Source: Dryomyza anilis (taxonomy: Eukaryota > Arthropoda > Insecta > Diptera > Dryomyzidae). From it: DNA of 64,000 nt. Below, piece by piece: positions 20,023-31,698 of the stretch. The position numbers were made by a program, and so were the translations under genes. The notes under the pieces were generated by a model, which did no database searches, was not told where the DNA came from, and was given only the letters and a program-made list of their open reading frames with translations. Every line of letters starts with the position of its first letter. Position 1 is the first letter of the stretch. The stretch is taken from NCBI GenBank assembly GCA_951804985.1, contig OX638132.1, forward strand, positions 22,635,989 to 22,699,988, in the 5' to 3' direction.

Positions 20023-20697
20023 TCATGCCAAAGGTGCGAATGTGCATTTTTAAAAATGTTGGAAAATAAAATTTTAAAGTGTGAAGTGTTTTAAAAATTA
20101 ATAAAAATAAATTTTAAATTTTTTTCTTTGTTATTTAGTTTATTTATCAATTATTATAACGTATACAAGATATCTTTGGATTTGGAAAACTTACTGAATT
20201 ATAATTACGGATTTTGTGAGGCTATAGCCTGACCAAAACGCAAATATTTTTGTTTTTTATGCTATAACTCTTTATTTGCACAAGATAAAATAGTGATGTA
20301 AAGGTATTTATTGTTTGTTTTTAAAGCACCTATTGATTGGCATCATTATTTAAAAATAATTTGCTAAACATTTGTCTTGCAAATGATAAAAATTCAAAAA
20401 AATATTTTAAAATAATGATAATGATCGATAGGTGCTTTAAAAACAAACAATTAATGATTTTACACTACTATTTTATCTTATACCAATAAAAAGTTATGGC
20501 AAAAATACGAAAATATTCGCCCCTTTTGGTATGACATTTTCAATTATTTGAATACGCCCTTTTGGTTTTGTCTTTTATGGCTATATTCAACAAAACCACA
20601 CACGAGTTTGGCACAGTATACTAGAGGAAAAACTACATTCAAAAATGTAAAAAAAACGCAAATGTCAAAAATTACACATTCGCCCATTTGGCATGAT
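20023..20697. mobile_element. Palindromic element, family G (675 bp)
   Basis: The outer tips TCATGCCAAAGGTGCGAATGTG and (inverted) cacattcgcccatttggcatga define the ends. Inside, 20230-20350 and 20418-20537 are themselves inverted copies, containing 'aggtgctttaaaaacaaac' in one and its complement in the other. It would fold into a long hairpin. Partial copies lie at 46788-46915 and 48110-48262. No ORF. Confidence 0.75.
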
Positions 20698-21671
20698 AGT
20701 GCCGAATTGGTGTAACCGAAATGTATAATCTTTAGTTTTCTGAACTATAAACTGTATTAATAACAAAATACCTCACAAAAAGAAATTGAGAATCAGAATT
20801 ATTTTTTCATTATTAAGAAATTTAATCTGAAACTGCAGAAAATTAAATATCGTATGCTCTCAATAAATTTTGGTTTTAATAGATTTATCATTGTCTTTTC
20901 TTATTATTATTTTTTATATATTTTGTTTAATTAATATACTTAAATATTTTTGTTAAACATTAAAAATATATGTTTTTTCTTTGCAGTATTCAAGAAATTT
21001 CAACATTGATACAGTTTAAAAAGGTAAATTTAATATGATGCCGTATTAAAAACGTTAATTAATACATTACTCACAATGCCAAACATGTGCGAACAAATTC
21101 CTACTACATAATAGATAAATATTTGAGCGCCAATAAATGCCATTCATTTGACAGCAGCTGTCAAATAATTCAAATAAACGACACAAATTGAGCTACGACA
21201 GGCACCGACCAACATGCAAATAAATTTCCCCCATGAATTTACATCAGCATCAATATCAAGCGTAAGCGTAATGGCGTAAAATTTGACACGAAATCCACAA
21301 AAGTTTTTCCATCTAAATTATAATGTGCAATTGAAAATAATCTGGAAAGAGGATGGTAAGCGAGCAAGTGTAGTAGGTGGGAATTATATGTCGCACGTGC
21401 CAGTTAAAATGACAACCACCACTCAATTGCTATCCAATCTCAGAAAATTTGTATTATTTCAATGGCTACCCCTACAAATTCCGTCCCCACTACATTTCTA
21501 TTATCTATAGAATCGACCCTCTTCATTTTTGCCTCACTGCCACTTGTCATTTGACGCTATTTCTAATCAGACCATAATTTATTGTTTATTTCAATTAATA
21601 TCGCTGTCAACCCAAAAATCCCCTACACATTACAACCACTAATTGGTTAACCCTTTACTGACTTGTTTAAT
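20698..21671. other. AT-rich sequence, no gene recognised
   Basis: A 75-codon open frame at 21283 has no recognised domain. The segment 21060-21660 is slightly less AT-rich than average and may be unique sequence. Confidence 0.4.
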
Positions 21672-22265
21672 ATGCACGAAATCTTTCGTGTATATTATGA
21701 AAAAACATAGTATACTTTCGTAAATTTATGAAAAAATTACAAATTTTATGTGTATTTTACAAAACTATTTTTAGTTTTTATATACGAAAGTCATTCGTAT
21801 ATAATACGAAATATTGTTGTACATTTTACGAGTAGAATTGTACTTTTTACGAAAATATAAAATTATGAACACATTCAACATTCTATGATTTAATACATTT
21901 TCGTATATATTCAAACGTATTTCTGTTTTTACTAATTGTTCGTAAACAAATCGAATGTTTCAGAAAATTCTACATATAGCATCAAAAGTTACGAAAGTAT
22001 AGTAATTTATTCGTAAAATGAAATGGTCATAGTTTTACGAAAACATATTCATAAATTATGTTATTCTTTCGTAAATAAATTTCAATAAAAAAATGTTTCG
22101 AAAGTTTCGTAATTTAAAGGACGTATTTGAATTTTTTTTTGTTATTTAAAATTAAAGAATATTAATTCGTATTATATACGAATTGTTGCTAAAAAATAGT
22201 TTGCCTAAAATAAAATATTACCTTTGTTTCGTATACTTTACGAACTAATATTTGACTTGAAAGAT
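21672..22265. repeat. Family E copy, uninterrupted
   Basis: Dense TTCGTAAA/TTTACGAA words in both orientations. Blocks such as 'attctacatatagc' and 'atgttattctttcgtaaa' match the family E copy at 13114-14894 and run straight through the point where that copy carries family C. Termini are eroded. Confidence 0.65.
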
Positions 22266-23261
22266 ACAACCAGCATTAAAGGGTTAAAGTATCCTTACAG
22301 TATTGTGTCATATTGAAATATTACATGTTTTTGTATTTAAATATTTTACAATAAAGTTCTGGCCTGACTGTGGGGCTACTACTCAAATAAGTTATCATTT
22401 AATTGGGTATTTTTTTTATTTAATCCTCGTGTGTTACGTTTGTAGAATTAGCTAAATGAGGCTTAATATATGTGCATATTTGGTTGATTTTATTATTTTC
22501 TGTCCGGGATCGTTATTTTCAATGACATGTATTTTCTATTATAATTTTGACTTTTGCCAATGATTTGTCATTTAATTTAAATGCATTTCGGAAAATGTTT
22601 ATTTTGTTATTGTGTATTATTTATTTTATGCTTGTTTGGGTTTTACGGTAGTTCTATTATACCATGTATTGATTTCATAATTTATTGATGTGTTTTGGTT
22701 AGCCATTTAACAATGTTGCCATATTGTAAAGCTCACGTACCATATGCACATTTCATTAAATAATTTGCATATAATTGAATTCAGCATAAATCGTATGGAA
22801 TTAAATTTGCATTTTAATTCTATAAAAATTAACACTTACACATGGTAGAAATATAGTTCAATTATATAATACCAAATCCCTAATTGGCACATGCGTTCAT
22901 TAATATTGAAACTATTTTGATAAGGTTATTATAATTTTCTAAATAAAAACATATATAATGATTATCTTTTTTCTGCATATGTCCCATGTAAGAATAGGAT
23001 ATGTTTTCCTTATTTTAACAACAATGAAAATGTCTACCAAATTTAATTCCAATAATAATTATGATATGATAAATATATGATTTAAATATGATGGTTTTAT
23101 ACATTTGTTTATTTCATATTTGAGTCATACAATACGCTCTGTTTGAAATTTTTAATATGCTGAAATAATATGAAGGATAATTCATTCGACTCACTTTGTA
23201 TACATGGAATGTTTCTAATGAAATCAAATCATATTCAACTCATATTCAACGTTAATATAAT
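22266..23261. other. AT-rich sequence, no gene recognised
   Basis: Nothing coding is visible on either strand and there is no clear transposon terminus. Confidence 0.45.
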
Positions 23262-23364
23262 AATAACAGTTTGGCACTTATTATTTTGAACTGTGCGTGT
23301 TATATTTGGACTCAAAGTGGTGGGACCTGCAGTTTAAATGTCGAATCCGAACGGCAGGTGAGCT
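23262..23364 (-). repeat. SINE fragment (3' body only)
   Basis: It matches the body of the SINE at 52278-52562 (tgtgcgtgttatattt.gactcaaagtggtgggacct.cagttta), with the ATT-like tail to its left. The tRNA-like head is missing and a gap removes the part after 'tttggcactta'. Confidence 0.7.
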
Positions 23365-23900
23365 CAAGGTTAGTTATTGCTGATATTTAAAATGTTAGTA
23401 TAATAAACTCATGAAATGATATCACATATTGTAGCTAAATATGTGCATAAAATATTCAACATATTTTATGAAAATAATTTACTATTATTCTAATGCAACA
23501 TTGTGATTTTATTATTTGCTTCAAATAACACTTTTCGTCACAGAATTTTCCCCGTTTTCATTCATATCATATCTATATAATTTTAATGTGCGTTTTTAAT
23601 TTTGTTCCCTATACGTAACGTTTTTGAGAATGTTGTTTGTATTCTTCACTGCATTTTACAAACAACATTTCTTATGAAAAGACTAGAAAGCTATTGATTT
23701 AAAATTAATACGGATATTGCTCAGGAAACAATCAAGGAATGTTATGGCATTAAGTCAACTTTAATATCGGTAATGGTTTGGTTAAAAAAAACTGTTAAAG
23801 TTGAAAAATTTAGAAAATAGGGACAATTTATGAAATTATCTGAAAAGCATATTTGGAAAAAAAAAAAAAATTTTATATTTTAAATCATTGGTATTACATG
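23365..23900. other. AT-rich sequence, no gene recognised
   Basis: It has an A-run near 23860. No feature seen. Confidence 0.4.
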
Positions 23901-25271
23901 AAAGAGAAGAATTCGGCTAGAAAGAAAAATAGTAGAATTTGACTAATATCAATAAAATACTACTAAAATTCAAGAATTTGTCATCTGGATATCAAGAAAG
24001 CAAATTACTTAGTTGTCAAAAAAGTAAACAAACTTTATTCAACTGGATTTTCAGAAGTTTATTTATTGGTTTATTTATTGATTAAAAACCAAAAAAGAAC
24101 ACGCAAAATTGTTGCTGTATTCTTCGCAAAAAGAACACGTGTTCATGTGTTGTTGTTGTTTTCATCGATATTGCTCTGTCTGTAATATTCGCTCGTATGT
24201 TTTGTTTTGTGAGGTCGCCATCTGTTTGTTAGTCTGCCTGTCTGTCTGTTGAAAGTAACTAAGCCAAATTTGTCTAGATATTCAGACATTAAATTCTTAG
24301 GTATCAAAAAAAGTAACTAAGTACAATTTGCTTGGATTGGAATTTTTTTTTCTTAGATATCAAAAAACGGCATGATGTACAATGTTTGCATGTGTGTGTT
24401 TTCACGAAGAGAATAACAAGTCACAGCCAGACAAGCAAGCGTCTGTGTATGTATGTTAAAGATATAAAAATAGAAAAAACGAATTTTCCTACGAATGTTG
24501 GTATGGTTTCAGTTCGTAAACATAAATTGAGATTCAATTTTGCATAAATACCAAGTTGATTTCATTCCATTGTTATCTAAATACACTATACAACGCTTAT
24601 GGTTAACGTACGGAAGGTTTATTCAAAAACAACAGTAGAGGCAGCAGAAGAGGAGAAAGTGTATAAGATAAGTAAACGGTTTAAAAAAAATATACATAGA
24701 TTAAAATAAATAATAATAAAAATAAAAATAATAAAAATAAAACAAACAATTCAATTAAATTAAGTATTCGAAGATACAAAATATATAATATACAAAAATA
24801 CATATAGGTACTAAAATTCTAAATAAACAATAAATTTCCTAAAATATATATTTTTTTATTTTAGCTTCAAAATAATTGCTTTTAGTTACTTTCAACATAT
24901 CGACAGACAGACACACGAACAAACAGATGGCGCTGACAGACGGACAATGCAAAACGAAACATAATAGCGACAAAGCAAGATCGAAAAAACAACAATTATA
25001 CGAACACGTGTTCATTACATTTTGGGAGAAAAACAACAACAACATTTTTGATACCTAAGAAATAAATAACTGAATTCAAGACGTATTCTACTTAGTTATT
25101 GTTTGATACCTAAGAAATTAATAACTGAATCCAAGAATAATTCTACTTAGTTACTTTTTTTGATACCCAAGAAATGAATAACAGAATCCAAGAATAATTC
25201 TACTTAGTTACTTTTTTTGACAACTAAGAAAATCCATTTCTTGAAATTAAGAATTTTTCGGTTTAGCTGTA

Positions 25272-26055
25272 CACTAAGAAAACAAAAATGATGGCTAGAA
25301 ATATCACAGCACTAAATATCAAGTTATTTACAAATTATTTAAATCGTCTTTGAGACAACCATCTCTCAAATATCCGTCAAATACGATAAATATTGCTAGC
25401 AACCATCTTTAAAATTTACGATTATTAATAGCAAACATCAATTAAACATCTTAGAAATAGGAACATAGTTTTATTGAATAAATGGATCAAATGATTTTTT
25501 ATTTATTCTAGAATTAAAATAGTATATTGGTTATACATCGCCATCGTCTTCGAATGTAAAATTGTACAACGACTTGAGACTACTTCGCGGAGGAACCAAG
25601 TCCGACCAGCGATGCTGTCATCAAAGTAAACTCTGAAAAGAGATATTTTCCATCACGTGTTGATAATTTCAATCCCAGGAAATTTTATTTTCACTTTTAC
25701 CATTAAAATTTTATGTTTGAGTTAACACTTTTTTGACACCATTTGATTTACTTAATTGTTGTGGATAAATCGAGCATAAAGAAAAAGTACGCCATTTTCC
25801 TTTTTTATAGTAGTCAAATGTCAAAATAACAACAGTTTTCCTGCAAATGTCCAAGAACTGAGGATGTTTGCTATCAGTCAACTGTAAATATCTCAATTTT
25901 CATTGCTGTTGTGGCAAACATCTCGTAACTATTTGCGTATATGTCAACTTTGCAACTTTATTGAAACTTATGGGGTGTTTGAATATTAGCTACAAGGCGT
26001 AAATTTAAACAAATAGTTGCAGCAAGACTTTCATAAACATCTAGTTTTCTTAGTG
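25272..26055. mobile_element. DNA transposon with CACTAAGAAAAC tips (784 bp)
   Basis: Perfect 12-bp inverted tips CACTAAGAAAAC / gttttcttagtg are flanked by TA (25270-25271 and 26056-26057). It is inserted in foldback copy B. Copy A has about 12 other bases at the same place. It contains a GC-richer exon-like patch (next entry). The CACTA tip recalls CACTA/EnSpm-type elements, but the 2-bp duplication and lack of transposase leave the class open. Confidence 0.75.
25531..25617 (-). other. Exon-like coding patch inside the 25272-26055 element
   Basis: On the minus strand a candidate acceptor (gatgacag) is followed by 28 open codons, ending TAA. They read HRWSDLVPPRSSLKSLYN and then an acidic end. 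Base composition is clearly more GC-rich than the surrounding element. It may be the last exon of a lost transposase or a captured host exon. I do not recognise the protein. Confidence 0.3.
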
Positions 26056-26104
26056 TATACTTCTTGATTCCTTCTGGATTTTAGAACTTTTTTCCCTCCG
26101 TGTA

Positions 26105-26354
26105 CTGTACCACAATACTCACAAATTTTGTTTATTGTATTTTTGCGAAAAATCGATGTGCTTCTGCTCTCTTGTTGGGTTTGTTTGTTGTTGCACTTGC
26201 AAAAGCAATAGTGTTAACGTGTGTTTGTTGTTGTGTTCGATTTACTGCTTTCGAAGAAAACTATAACAAAACAGATGCTTTGTTCGGACTAAAAAATTGC
26301 AAGTCCGCCTTTTTGCAAATTAAAGTTTTACAGAAAAAAACAAATTGTGATCAT
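26105..26354. other. Short spacer, nothing recognised
   Basis: An open frame of 90 codons (26100-26372) has no recognised domain. Confidence 0.35.
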
Positions 26355-27145
26355 CTGTGTACAATAAACTGACAATGGGAAATCATGATTTCGAATCGAA
26401 AGAAGGTCACACCTTAGAAATGCCCTATTGGACGAGAATCTCGATGTGTAGAATTTTCAGCAAAATCCGAATATGAGAAATGGACCCGCCGAGACCTCAA
26501 AGTAAGCGTACCTAAATCGACAATTTTAAAATTGTATTGAACTTATGTCTCTCAAACACATTAAACTAAAAAGATGGGTAAGTCATCAATTGGACAATAA
26601 ATAAATAAAATCGGATAAAAAATACAGAAGTAGTGATTATTTAAACAGGAATCCTTCGTTTTTTATTTTATCTTAAAATAATCGCAAGGGATGTTAAAAA
26701 CATATTTTAAAAAAATTTGAGATGGGCATCTACTTTTGAGATTAATTTGTTTCGGTCCAGGCGTGGCGTAACTGATGAAAATAAAAAACGAAGGATGCCT
26801 GTTTAAATAATCACAGCTTCTGTATTTTGTATCCGATTTGTTTCATTTATAGTTTGTTGAAAAGCTAATAAAATTTTCCAACAGATGGCTTACCCACATT
26901 TTTAGTTTATTGCGTTTGAGGGACGTAATTTAAATTCTGTTTTGAAATTGTTGATTTAAGTACGAAAACGTCTACTTTGGGGTCCCGGCGTCGAGTCCAT
27001 TTCCCATATTCGGATTTCGCTTAAAATTCTCCACATCGGTTTTCTCATTCAATAGAGCATTTCTAGAAGGGTGACGACCTTCAAAATCAAACTCGATGAT
27101 TTTTTTTTTCATACAAAGTCATTGTCAGTCTAGTGTACAATACGA
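26355..27145. repeat. Long imperfect palindrome (about 790 bp)
   Basis: The left half (tgtacaataaactgacaatg ... ) is mirrored in the right half (... cattgtcag tctagtgtacaat). The best inner arms are 26633-26672 and 26774-26814, sharing about 40 bp with a couple of mismatches around taaacagg.atccttcg. The loop is about 100 bp. A transcript would form a very long hairpin. No TA-flanked tips or ORF were identified. Confidence 0.8.
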
Positions 27146-28798
27146 AGTGTGCCCAAAGTGTGGATATAAATTTCAATGTTTTTATAATTATTTGGTTTTA
27201 AACAAATAAGAAATCTTCTGCGTATTACGTTTTTTTTTTGTTTTTTCCCTTTATAACCATAATTTTGCGTCAAATATCAAACCATAAATTAAATTTAACG
27301 AAGCCAAAGTTCTGTGATATTTTTTTTTCGTATGAAGAAATTATGACAGTATATTTCTTTTTATTAAAAATGGAGAATCGCAAAATATGATAAAATATAA
27401 ATGGGTCTATATGAAATTGTTCTATTCATTTTCTATTTTTTCATTGGAGAAGGTGAAATGCTCTACACTTCAACGCTTCACAGAATGAGAATCGACCCCC
27501 TTTTTGGATCTGACAATTTATTCTTTGAAAATGCCAAAATCACAAAATTTGTTCAATTTCTATCAGTTACTTGTACACTGGACTGTTCAAACTGAAAACC
27601 CTTTTAACTAAAATATCTTAAACACTTTAAATTAATAGTTAAAAAATACTTAAAATATAGACAAATTTACCCTCAGTTAGCTCGTTCCTCGTAGTATCCA
27701 TAATAATGAGTTTGTCAAAAAATTATTTATAATAAATTGTAAACCAAAAAAAAAAACTCAAAATTAAAACTAAATCATGCGATCACATATACGCTTTAAA
27801 CACTCTTGTCACAGTCAACTGCGCGGCAACACTAACAAAATCAATGAGTGAGTGCGTGCGTGCATGAGAGAGTGAGAGTGAGTGAGTGAATGTAAAACAT
27901 AAATGAATCATGAAATTCATTTTACCTACAAACAGCCGATACCGGTTTTAGTGAAGTTCAGAAATGCATACTAATTACTGTTTACATTGCTACTGTTACT
28001 GTAAATAAAAGAAAGAGAAACAAATCTCCTACTCAATTGAGTCAATTTGAGAATGAATTAATGAACTTTTGAGCGACAGAAAAATCATTAGTCAAAGAGA
28101 TGTCTTTCAGTTTCTATAGCCTTTACTTTGTATATTCATGGAAAACTCGAGAGAGCATGAATTGTCGTCAATGAGCGCGCAAGAGAGCGCAGAGCAATTA
28201 TCTAATGCTATTAGTTTGCGTATAAAAATCACCGGCTCCATTAAACATCCGGTTTTTGCATAATTATGCCAATATAGTTGTATATTTTTTTCTCATTTAA
28301 ATGTATCTACTGTGATTTTTATTTTTATTTATAATTTTTGTTACTTTGTTCCTCGTTTAGCTGGTTTATTGTTGATTTTGTGCAGTTTTGCGGGAGTCAC
28401 AATATAATCATTAATAAATAAAGTTGTTTTAAATTGTTTACAATTCAAATTATTCAAATTTTAAAACGGCTTTTTTTATTGATTTAAATTTTTTTATTTT
28501 ATTTCTTATTACTTTCTTACACAGCTGACTTTGGCCAAACTCGCTGATCATTTAATTCATTCTAAATTCCTTGCAACTTTTACGAGATTAACACACTGAC
28601 CATGTATTTCCCCGTGACAACGATATCATCTATAAATCATTTTAAAATCGATTGCATATGGTGTGACACTAGTTTTTTTTTTTATTAATGTATTAAGTTA
28701 AACGTAGTTCCTAGTGAAAATTGTTTAAGGTTAGATTTTTTAATATTAGTCCCTGATCAGAATAAAATAAGGCATCACTACCAAAGGCACCCTGTAGT
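27146..28798. other. Non-coding sequence with a GA/GT-rich patch
   Basis: AT-rich to 27780, then a less AT-rich segment to about 28260 with GAGAG clusters (28150-28200) and a TATA-like word (tataaaaatc near 28222). Nothing coding follows. It may be unique regulatory DNA, but that is a guess. Confidence 0.35.
27846..27892. repeat. (GTGA)n/(GTGC)n microsatellite
   Basis: An irregular run of gagtgagtg, gcgtgcgtg and gagagtgag words. Confidence 0.8.
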
Positions 28799-28807
28799 GA
28801 TCCCTAT

Positions 28808-29325
28808 TAGGGCCACTTTGTAATCCCAGCACTGGGGACTGCAATAACAACTCTAATGTGACAAAACATGACTGGCAGGTTGCCAGATTGGTTGTATACG
28901 ATGAAGCTATCCAATACGCAGTGGCCTCTTTTGATGGCTTTAAGTCACCTGGACCGGATGGCATCTACCCAGTCATGCTACAGGAAGGTATAACCCAATT
29001 GCTACCATGCCTAAAGAAGATCTTTAGAGCAAGTCTCGCATGGGCATACATTCCGACATCCTGGCGTTTAGTTAAAGTAGCCTTCATTCCTAAAGTTGGA
29101 AGAGAAGACTATTCCATAGCCAAGAGCTTCAGACCCATTAGTATGATGTCCTTCATACTAAAGTGTCTAGAAAGACTAGTTGAGCTGCACATCAGAAAAA
29201 CATCGCTGTCAAGGTACCCACTATCACAAGACAACATGCCTACCAACGTGGAAAATCCTGTGAAACAGCATTGCAACATCTGGTTGGCCGGATCGAGCAT
29301 GCTTTTCAGAGGAAGATGTACGTGA
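28808..29325 (+). pseudogene. LINE ORF2 fragment: start of reverse transcriptase
   Basis: Open from the truncation point. It contains SPGPDGIYPVMLQ (RT block 0/1), FIPKVGREDYSIAKSFRPIS (block 2) and LKCLERLVELHI. The frame is lost after about 29225 in the block that should lead to the first catalytic Asp region. It is a remnant of the enzyme that copies LINE RNA at nicked DNA. Confidence 0.85.
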
Positions 29326-29567
29326 TGGGCATATTTGTTGACATCGAGGGTGCTTTTGATAATGCGACTTTTGATGGAATGTGTGACGCAGCTAGAAGGC
29401 ATGGAATAGATGAAACATTGGTCAAATGGCTAAGGTCAATGCTAATGTTTAGGACCATTACTTCGGAGGCGGAGTGCGGTCAGTATATTATGGCAGGGGT
29501 GAATAGAGGTTGTCCTCAAGGAGGCGTTCTCTCCCCCTGCTCTGGTGTATGCTGGTTGACTCTCTAA
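29271..29567 (+). pseudogene. LINE ORF2 fragment: RT palm, first catalytic Asp
   Basis: It carries VMGIFVDIEGAFDNATF, with the first catalytic Asp, and the GCPQGGVLSP motif of RT. The frame breaks in the C-run near 29537 right after LSP, a likely one-base indel, since the following residues continue in the 29510 frame. Confidence 0.85.
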
Positions 29568-30031
29568 TCAACGATCTCGATGGACCAGGTGTCTATTCCC
29601 AGGCCTATGCAGATGATGTTGCCATTCTTGCCACAGGCTTTTCCCTCAATGAGGTCTGTGTTAAAACACAAAACTCGTTGAACCGAATTGACAGCTGGTG
29701 TACTGCAAACGGACTTTCCGTCAACCCTCACAAAACTGGGATTGTTTTCTTCACTAGGAAAAGAATAATGACAGGATTATCTCTACCAGTACTTAAGGGT
29801 GTCACTATTCCTCTGTCTAACGAAGTAAAATATCTGGGCTTAACTCTAGATAGTAAACTACTTTGGACAAAACATGTTGAAAATAAAATTTCGCGAGCAT
29901 TGAATGCCTTCTGGCAATGCAGAGGAATTTTTGGGAAGACATGGGGACTATCGCCGAGCAAAACCTTATGGATTTACACGGCAATGATAAGACCGATGAT
30001 ATCATATGCATCGGTAGTCTGGTGGAACTAG
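29510..30031 (+). pseudogene. LINE ORF2 fragment: RT catalytic YADD and thumb
   Basis: It contains YADDVAILA (catalytic box), GLSVNPHKTGIVFF and VKYLGLTLD, in the usual order. It ends at an in-frame TAG (30029-30031) within the motif ISYASVVWW; the same frame continues immediately after, so this is a nonsense change. Confidence 0.88.
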
Positions 30032-30046
30032 CTGTCGCGAAAATGC

Positions 30047-30661
30047 GTGACAACTAGTCTTGCCAAGATTCAGAGAACCGTGTGTCCGGGTGTTACGGGT
30101 GCCTTTCCCACTACACCTGGTCCAGCACTGAATGCAATCTTAAACCTACCACCACTTGACATCTTCATCAGAGGCGAAGCCATGAAAGGCTGCTGGAGTC
30201 TAAAACGAGGTGGTTTCTGGTTTAATGTTCCCTGGAATATCTCTGACTTTGCACTTGACACTCCATTAGACACCTGTCTACTGAAGATGCCCTCTGATGC
30301 AATGATAACAGAAATATTACCAAGACGAAATTTTGAGGTCTGCCAACCTGACATTCAAGACTGGCTAACGCCTGACTGTGAGCCAGGTAGAGGGTCACAC
30401 CGCATTTTCACAGACGGCTCCAGAACCGATCAGGGATCTGGTGCTGGAGTGTTTGTGGAACCGGATGACCGCAGACTTCACTTCGCCTTAGGCGACAATG
30501 CCTCGGTATTTCAAGCCGAAGTCTATGCTTTACTTATGGCTATGGACTACATTGCGGATAATAGATGGCAGAACAGGGCTATATCAGTTTGCAGCGATAG
30601 TCAGGCTGCTCTTATGGCTTTGAACAACCAGGTCATCACATCCAAAATTGTACGTCAATGA
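30047..30661 (+). pseudogene. LINE ORF2 fragment: linker and RNase H, first part
   Basis: In the same frame as the preceding segment. The linker includes LNLPPLDIFIRGEAM, a LINE signature. RNase H follows with acidic residues in IFTDGSRTDQGSGAG, FQAEVYALLMAM and VCSDSQAAL. It ends at an in-frame TGA (30659-30661), plausibly a mutated Arg codon. Confidence 0.88.
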
Positions 30662-30712
30662 AGATCACGTCTCAATTGTGTTGGTAAATACAATACACTG
30701 AAACTGATTTGG

Positions 30713-31231
30713 GTGCCGGGCCATAAAGGAGTTTCGGGCAATGAAACATCTGACGAACTAGCACGTGCTGGATCTGAGGATAATCCATTTGGACCAGAAC
30801 CTGTGCTTGGACTACCTGCATCTACGGGAAAATTCGTCATCAGCTCTTGGGTCGCCTCCGCACACAAGAGCAGATGGCTGAATGAGACGAAATGCAGATT
30901 CTCCAAGCTCATGACACCGACGATAACCAAAAGATCGGCCTCGTTTCTACTTTCCTTAAGTAGAAAGGAGTGCAGAGAACTGACGGGACTTCTAACGGGA
31001 CACAACGCATGTGAAAAACACATGAACGCAATCGGCCTGGCCGAAAGCGCCTTATGTTCTGCCTGCTACGAAGAAACTGGCACCACAGAGCACTATCTCT
31101 GTGACTGTCCAGCATTTTCTAGAATTAGAAGGCAGATCTTTGGCACAGACGTGATGAGAGAGGATCAGCTTCACTCTCTATCACACAATAGCCTTCTTAG
31201 ATTCAATAATGAATCTAAGAAGTATCATTAA
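30713..31231 (+). pseudogene. LINE ORF2 fragment: end of RNase H and C-terminal zinc knuckle
   Basis: In the same frame after the TGA. It has VPGHKGVSGNETSDELAR, with the last RNase H His/Asp. The conserved LTGHNACEKHMN block follows, then C-x2-C-x8-H-x4-C (CSACYEETGTTEHYLCDC). It ends at TAA 31229-31231, about 80 bp before the poly(A). Confidence 0.88.
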
Positions 31232-31333
31232 AAACCAGGGAACTGGGTCACAGCACAATGGATATAACCCTGTCTGAGTGCAGTGGCTCTATTTTTTATC
31301 CCACATTAACAAAAAAAAAAAAAAGATCCCTAT

Positions 31334-31698
31334 CAGTGTCGGATGAAATAATCCTAATTTCAAATCCACGCAAGACAACCTGATCCATCCATAATAAGAA
31401 TCCTGATTTAAACCCTACTTAATAGCACCTGATCTGATACTTCCCAGTTTGTTAGAAAAGGATCGAATTTGGTAAAAGCAGTTTTAGTAAAATTTAAATT
31501 TACATCAGGATCCCACAACAAAGTCAAATAAAGATCACTCGGTTCATACTTTTAAAATACAAATATCAAAAATCTGAGTATGAGGTCTTGATTAGAATTA
31601 TGAAGTCCATTGGAAAAATCTTACAAATTTTTCGGTTATTTTTGTTGTTGTTGTTATTATGCTGTGTAATTCGTTGACATGCGGCCGACTTGATTTGT
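31334..31698. other. AT-rich spacer, nothing recognised
   Basis: Flank of the LINE insertion. No coding or repeat signature was identified. Confidence 0.4.

Larger units (their letters stand above)
23901..26102. mobile_element. Foldback-type element, copy B (inverted relative to copy A)
   Basis: It aligns in reverse with 6765-8292 along nearly its whole length, for example 'gaacacgtgttcatg', 'atctgtttgttagtctgcctg' and 'gtatcaaaaa.agtaactaag'. The right tip ttttttccctccgtg is intact and followed by TA (26103-26104); the left tip is eroded. It is interrupted by a separate element at 25272-26055. No transposase is visible. Confidence 0.75.
28808..31324 (+). mobile_element. Non-LTR retrotransposon (RNase-H-bearing LINE), 5'-truncated
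   Basis: The element runs from inside ORF2 to a poly(A) tail (about 31309-31324) and is flanked by a candidate 9-bp target duplication GATCCCTAT (28799-28807 and 31325-31333). It carries RT, RNase H and a C-terminal CCHC, an arrangement of the I/LOA group of LINEs. The 5' half (ORF1 and endonuclease) is missing, typical of incomplete reverse transcription. Four or more breaks inactivate it. Confidence 0.9.

Noticed and set aside
28858..31231. Functional LINE ORF2
   Set aside because: Two in-frame stops and at least two frame changes, plus loss of the 5' half.
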